Shown here piece by piece: positions 61,399-64,000 of a stretch of DNA of 64,000 nt. Position numbers and translations under genes: made by a program. The stretch is from Mycobacterium kiyosense. GTDB taxonomy: Bacteria; Actinomycetota; Actinomycetes; Mycobacteriales; Mycobacteriaceae. Below the pieces are notes generated by a model. The model saw only the letters and a list, made by a program, of their open reading frames with translations, searched no databases and was not told the DNA's origin. The first letter of the stretch is position 1; each line of letters starts with the position of its first letter. The DNA is taken from the NCBI GenBank assembly GCA_021654635.1, contig AP025179.1, positions 3,472,001 to 3,536,000 on the forward strand. The letters run 5' to 3'.

Positions 61399-62164
61399 CT
61401 ATTGCGGCAACACGCCGCAATCGACATTTATGTTCTGGCCGGTAATGGCCGACGCTGCCGGTGATGCGAGATAGAGACAGAGATCGGCGACTTCGCCGCC
61501 CGTTGGCAAGCGGCGCAAGGCGGATTGCGTTGCAGCAAAATTGGCCAGCCAATCCTCAACGCTGTCGCCACCGGGCGGAGCTTCGGGCCGCCGCAAACCC
61601 TCCATCAATCCATCCGTGGCTACCAGCACCGGGCAGACACCGTTGACACGAATTCCCTTGGGCCCCAACTCCTTGGCAAGAGCCTGAGTGATGCCGTTCA
61701 TGCCGAACTTCGACGCGCAGTAAACAGTGTTGTTCGGAGTTCCGCGCTTGCTGGCGATGCTGGAGACGTTAATAATGACCCCGCCAGAAGGCATGGCACC
61801 CGCAGCGGCTTGGCAACCAAATAGGCAACCCTTCAGGTTAGTGGCGATCATGTTGTCCCAAAAAAGCCTCATCAATGTTCTCGAGTGACCGCCATTCCGA
61901 GTAGCCGGCGTTGTTGACAAACACGTCGATGCTGCCGGATTTCGCCGCGGCATTTACCACAGCCTGCAGATCTTCGGGATCGCGTACGTCGCAGGCGATG
62001 AAGCGCATGCGCTCAGAAAATTCATCAGCGAAGCCGTTGTCGCTGCGTGAGGCGACGATGACGTCGTCGCCGTGGTGGTGGAAAGCGCGGGCGATATCCT
62101 GACCGATGCCTTTGTTACCGCCGGTAATGACTACTGTTCGTGGGTTAGTCACGAGTCCCCTCAA
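61399..62164 (-). pseudogene. short-chain dehydrogenase/reductase 1, one frameshift
   Basis: Classical SDR. The cofactor loop TGGNKGIGQDIARAF, the NNAG motif and the catalytic Ser/Tyr/Lys (VSSIASKRGTPNNTVYCASK) are all visible, with DCGVLPQ at the end. An A6 run (61860-61865, + strand) has one base too many between NIDEAF and WDNMIATNLKG; as written the first part stops after about 108 residues. The start overlaps the stop of the second SDR (ATGA). It may reduce a keto group of a sugar precursor; the side-chain ketone of a branched sugar is a candidate. Confidence 0.82.
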
Positions 62165-62940
62165 ATTGACATGGCGCTAAAACCGCCGTCAACTGCGATC
62201 TCTGCGCCGGTGACGAAGCTGGCGGCATCCGACAGCATCCACAGAGACGCTCCGACCAATTCGCTCACTTCTCCGTAGCGGTTCATTGGAGTATGGCCCA
62301 AGATCGCTGCTTCCCGTTCGGGAGTAATGAAATTCTTGCGATTCCAGTCGGTGGGAAAGAATCCGGGGCGTAAGGCGTTTACCCGCACTCTCGCTGGAGC
62401 CCATTCCCGCGCCAAGTTTTTAGTCAGATTGACAATCCCAGCCTTCGCAACCGAATAGGCGTAGGCCTTCGATAGGGGTGGACCGGCAGACGCAGAAGAT
62501 ATGTTCATGATCGCGCCGTATCCGCGATTCACCATGTAACCACCCAGGACTTGGCAACCCAGGAGGGTACCGGTGAGTTGAGTAGCGAGCACTTCATCCC
62601 ATTCCTCGACGCTAATATCGAGAAATGGCGTCGGCGAATTTATACCCGCACCGTTGACAGCGATATGAAGGTCACCCCACTTTTCCAGAATTTCATCCAG
62701 CGCGGCCTCGAAATCGCTTTTGCTCCGGACATCGACACGCAGCGGGAGGGCTTGCCCGCCGAAGTCGCGGATTTCCGCCGCGACCGCTTCGGATTTCTCG
62801 ATTCGCGAATCCAAGATAGCCACCTTGACACCCGCTTTTGCGAGCCCTCTGCTGATCTCGCCAATCAGATGCCCGCCGGCTCCGGTCAGCGCAGCGACTT
62901 TATCCTCTAGGTTAAACAGGTTAGTCAGGTAGTTCTCCAT
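62161..62940 (-). CDS. short-chain dehydrogenase/reductase 2
   Basis: 259-residue classical SDR. The cofactor loop is slightly unusual (LTGAGGHLIGEISRGL), NNAG is NGAG, and the active site is SSASAGPPLSKAYAYSVAKAG (Ser, Tyr, Lys intact). The DSRIEKSE strand end suggests NAD preference. The ATG at 62940 has ggaag upstream and gives the standard N-terminus. Cotranscribed with SDR 1. It is a possible partner of the TPP enzyme, like YerF in yersiniose synthesis, but it could equally act on another sugar. Confidence 0.87.
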   Translation of the reverse strand: MENYLTNLFNLEDKVAALTGAGGHLIGEISRGLAKAGVKVAILDSRIEKSEAVAAEIRDFGGQALPLRVDVRSKSDFEAALDEILEKWGDLHIAVNGAGINSPTPFLDISVEEWDEVLATQLTGTLLGCQVLGGYMVNRGYGAIMNISSASAGPPLSKAYAYSVAKAGIVNLTKNLAREWAPARVRVNALRPGFFPTDWNRKNFITPEREAAILGHTPMNRYGEVSELVGASLWMLSDAASFVTGAEIAVDGGFSAMSI

Positions 62941-63123
62941 GCAGCGCTTCCTGTAGTGGGTGGCAGGCCTGGATTTCAGCGCGGCGCCTGCATATTCTGG
63001 CAGAACACTACCCCGCCGCGGATTCGGGTCGACGCCCCGGTCAGACCAATCCGGCTCGTCCGGCGCGCCACCGGACGAGGCCAGCAAGCTCGGGGGCGGG
63101 AAAACGGTGGTGCTTCCGACGGA
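62941..63123. other. short intergenic region
   Basis: About 180 bp between the membrane protein stop and the SDR 2 start, both on the reverse strand. No gene or clear terminator was seen. Local GC is high, unlike the gene to its right. Confidence 0.4.
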
Positions 63124-64000
63124 CTACCGGGTTTGGATCAGCAACCATTTATTGTCCCACTTAACGCTGTTGCCAAAGTCGCTCGTATAAACGACTTTCC
63201 ACGCACCATCGTTGATCTTCTGCTCGATCATGTCGTTTAGCAACCGATGCGGCAGTGGGTTGCCATGGTTGTATACCACCTCGTGCAAGCGAAGGATTTT
63301 GAGCTCCCGCTGGAGGAAGATCCACTTCGGCGGCGAATTTCGCAGCTCAGTAATCAAATTTTGAATGGTTTGCTCACAGGATATGTCGAAAAATGTCTGG
63401 ACCGCATTATTCCACGGCGGTATGGCGCAGAAATAGTTTGCATAAGGCAACGGAATGGACAACAGATCATTGTCCGGGCCCTTTTCTTCGATCGTCTCAC
63501 AGACTGGCTTAATCATATGCAATAGCTCGGTGCTGATTACCATTGGGCCATAGTCGGGGTGGTGATACACAGTTCGACCGCTGAACATGGGCTTTTCCGA
63601 ATACGTATGCCAGTGGCAGGGATCATGAAATCGGTAGACAACTGTGGAACAAATCAGCAGAACAGCGGAAGCGTACAGAAATTCTCTTATCCATTGCTTC
63701 TTGACGTGGATGGGCGAGCAAATAGCCAACACTACAATCAACACCGCCACCGGCGAATAAAGGTCAAAATGTGATTCACCTGAGGACATCGATGCCGAAG
63801 CCAATTGTCCGAGCGGTATGAAAATGAGGATCTCGCGGGTATCCCAATCGCGGACGCGGGGCGAGCCCAGTAGCCACAGGATAAACTTCCAACCCACCCA
63901 TAAGCACAGCCCGTATGCCAAAATTACGAGCGGGCTGTAGATAATTACCAATGCAACATTGTCTCTAATTAAAGTCACATACAGTGCGTAAGCCCAGTCG
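63124..64000 (-). CDS. membrane protein of unknown function, low GC, 5' end outside the window
   Basis: The frame is open to the right edge, so this is the C-terminal part of a larger protein. It has two or three helices (ALVIIYSPLVILAYGLCLWV; PVAVLIVVLAICSPI; EFLYASAVLLICSTVVYRF) and then a soluble C-terminal domain of about 160 residues (HPDYGPMVISTELLHM, IPPWNNAVQTFFDI, KWIFLQRELKIL). The layout resembles GT-C glycosyltransferases with a periplasmic tail, but no motif confirms it. Codon use is clearly AT-richer than the neighbours, which suggests recent acquisition. Confidence 0.7.
   Translation of the reverse strand, partial: DWAYALYVTLIRDNVALVIIYSPLVILAYGLCLWVGWKFILWLLGSPRVRDWDTREILIFIPLGQLASASMSSGESHFDLYSPVAVLIVVLAICSPIHVKKQWIREFLYASAVLLICSTVVYRFHDPCHWHTYSEKPMFSGRTVYHHPDYGPMVISTELLHMIKPVCETIEEKGPDNDLLSIPLPYANYFCAIPPWNNAVQTFFDISCEQTIQNLITELRNSPPKWIFLQRELKILRLHEVVYNHGNPLPHRLLNDMIEQKINDGAWKVVYTSDFGNSVKWDNKWLLIQTR

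Noticed and set aside
1..64000. Insertion sequences, tRNA or rRNA genes
   Set aside because: No transposase-like protein, terminal inverted repeats with target duplications, or tRNA-like cloverleaf was recognised by eye; a dedicated tRNA scan was not possible.

Overview
The window is high-GC, slow-growing mycobacterial DNA. Gene content and order follow the M. tuberculosis Rv1511-Rv1540 region in reverse (rluD-like, lspA, ansA, dinX, ileS, Rv1535-like, nitronate monooxygenase, Rv1531/Rv1532-like, fadD24, pks5, papA4, glycosyltransferase, methyltransferase, mmpL12, fadD25, gmdA/epiA). It carries many extra sugar genes, so it looks like a lipooligosaccharide (LOS) locus of an LOS producer such as the M. 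kansasii/M. gastri group or M. marinum. Species is inferred from synteny and recall, not from a search.

Layout. 1-1495: two tandem SAM methyltransferases, the second broken. 1478-5438: housekeeping genes (RluD-like, LspA, asparaginase, DNA polymerase IV). 5478-8723: a three-gene block lying between dinX and ileS where M. tuberculosis has none (epimerase, unknown protein, glycosyltransferase fused to an M23-like domain). 8794-12150: ileS with its T-box leader. 12245-12925: Rv1535-like gene under an Mg2+ M-box riboswitch, with an unannotated 26-codon leader ORF. 13093-17259: nitronate monooxygenase, a repeat patch, two small proteins and frameshifted fadD24. 18269-34201: LOS lipid genes: pks5, papA4, a second pks5 and a GT1 glycosyltransferase. 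34229-43016: methyltransferase, mmpL12, acyltransferase and fadD25 (FAAL). 43184-51105: Gap-like membrane protein, glycosyltransferases, a PapA-like acyltransferase, GDP-fucose genes, FkbM methyltransferase and a reductase. 51124-61368: a divergently transcribed cassette for a CDP-3,6-dideoxy sugar (rfbF, rfbH, rfbG) with a TPP enzyme, a NeuB-like synthase, GtrA/GtrB and a membrane glycosyltransferase. 61399-64000: two SDRs and a low-GC membrane protein running off the edge.

How the genes fit together. FadD24/FadD25 would activate acyl chains, Pks5 would extend them with methyl branches, and PapA4 would transfer them to the trehalose core. Glycosyltransferases, methyltransferases and GDP-fucose enzymes build the glycan; MmpL12 and the Gap-like protein would export it. 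The most interesting part is the 51-62 kb cassette. RfbF/G/H make CDP-4-keto-3,6-dideoxyglucose. A NeuB-like PEP synthase could make a 2-keto-3-deoxy acid, and the neighbouring YerE-like TPP enzyme could decarboxylate it and attach the remaining chain to C4 of the sugar. That would explain long-branched caryophyllose-type sugars of mycobacterial LOS.

Quality caution. Roughly ten genes carry single-base frameshifts, nearly all in homopolymers and mostly as one extra base. Sequencing error is a likely cause for most, so 'pseudogene' labels here mean 'frame broken as written'.
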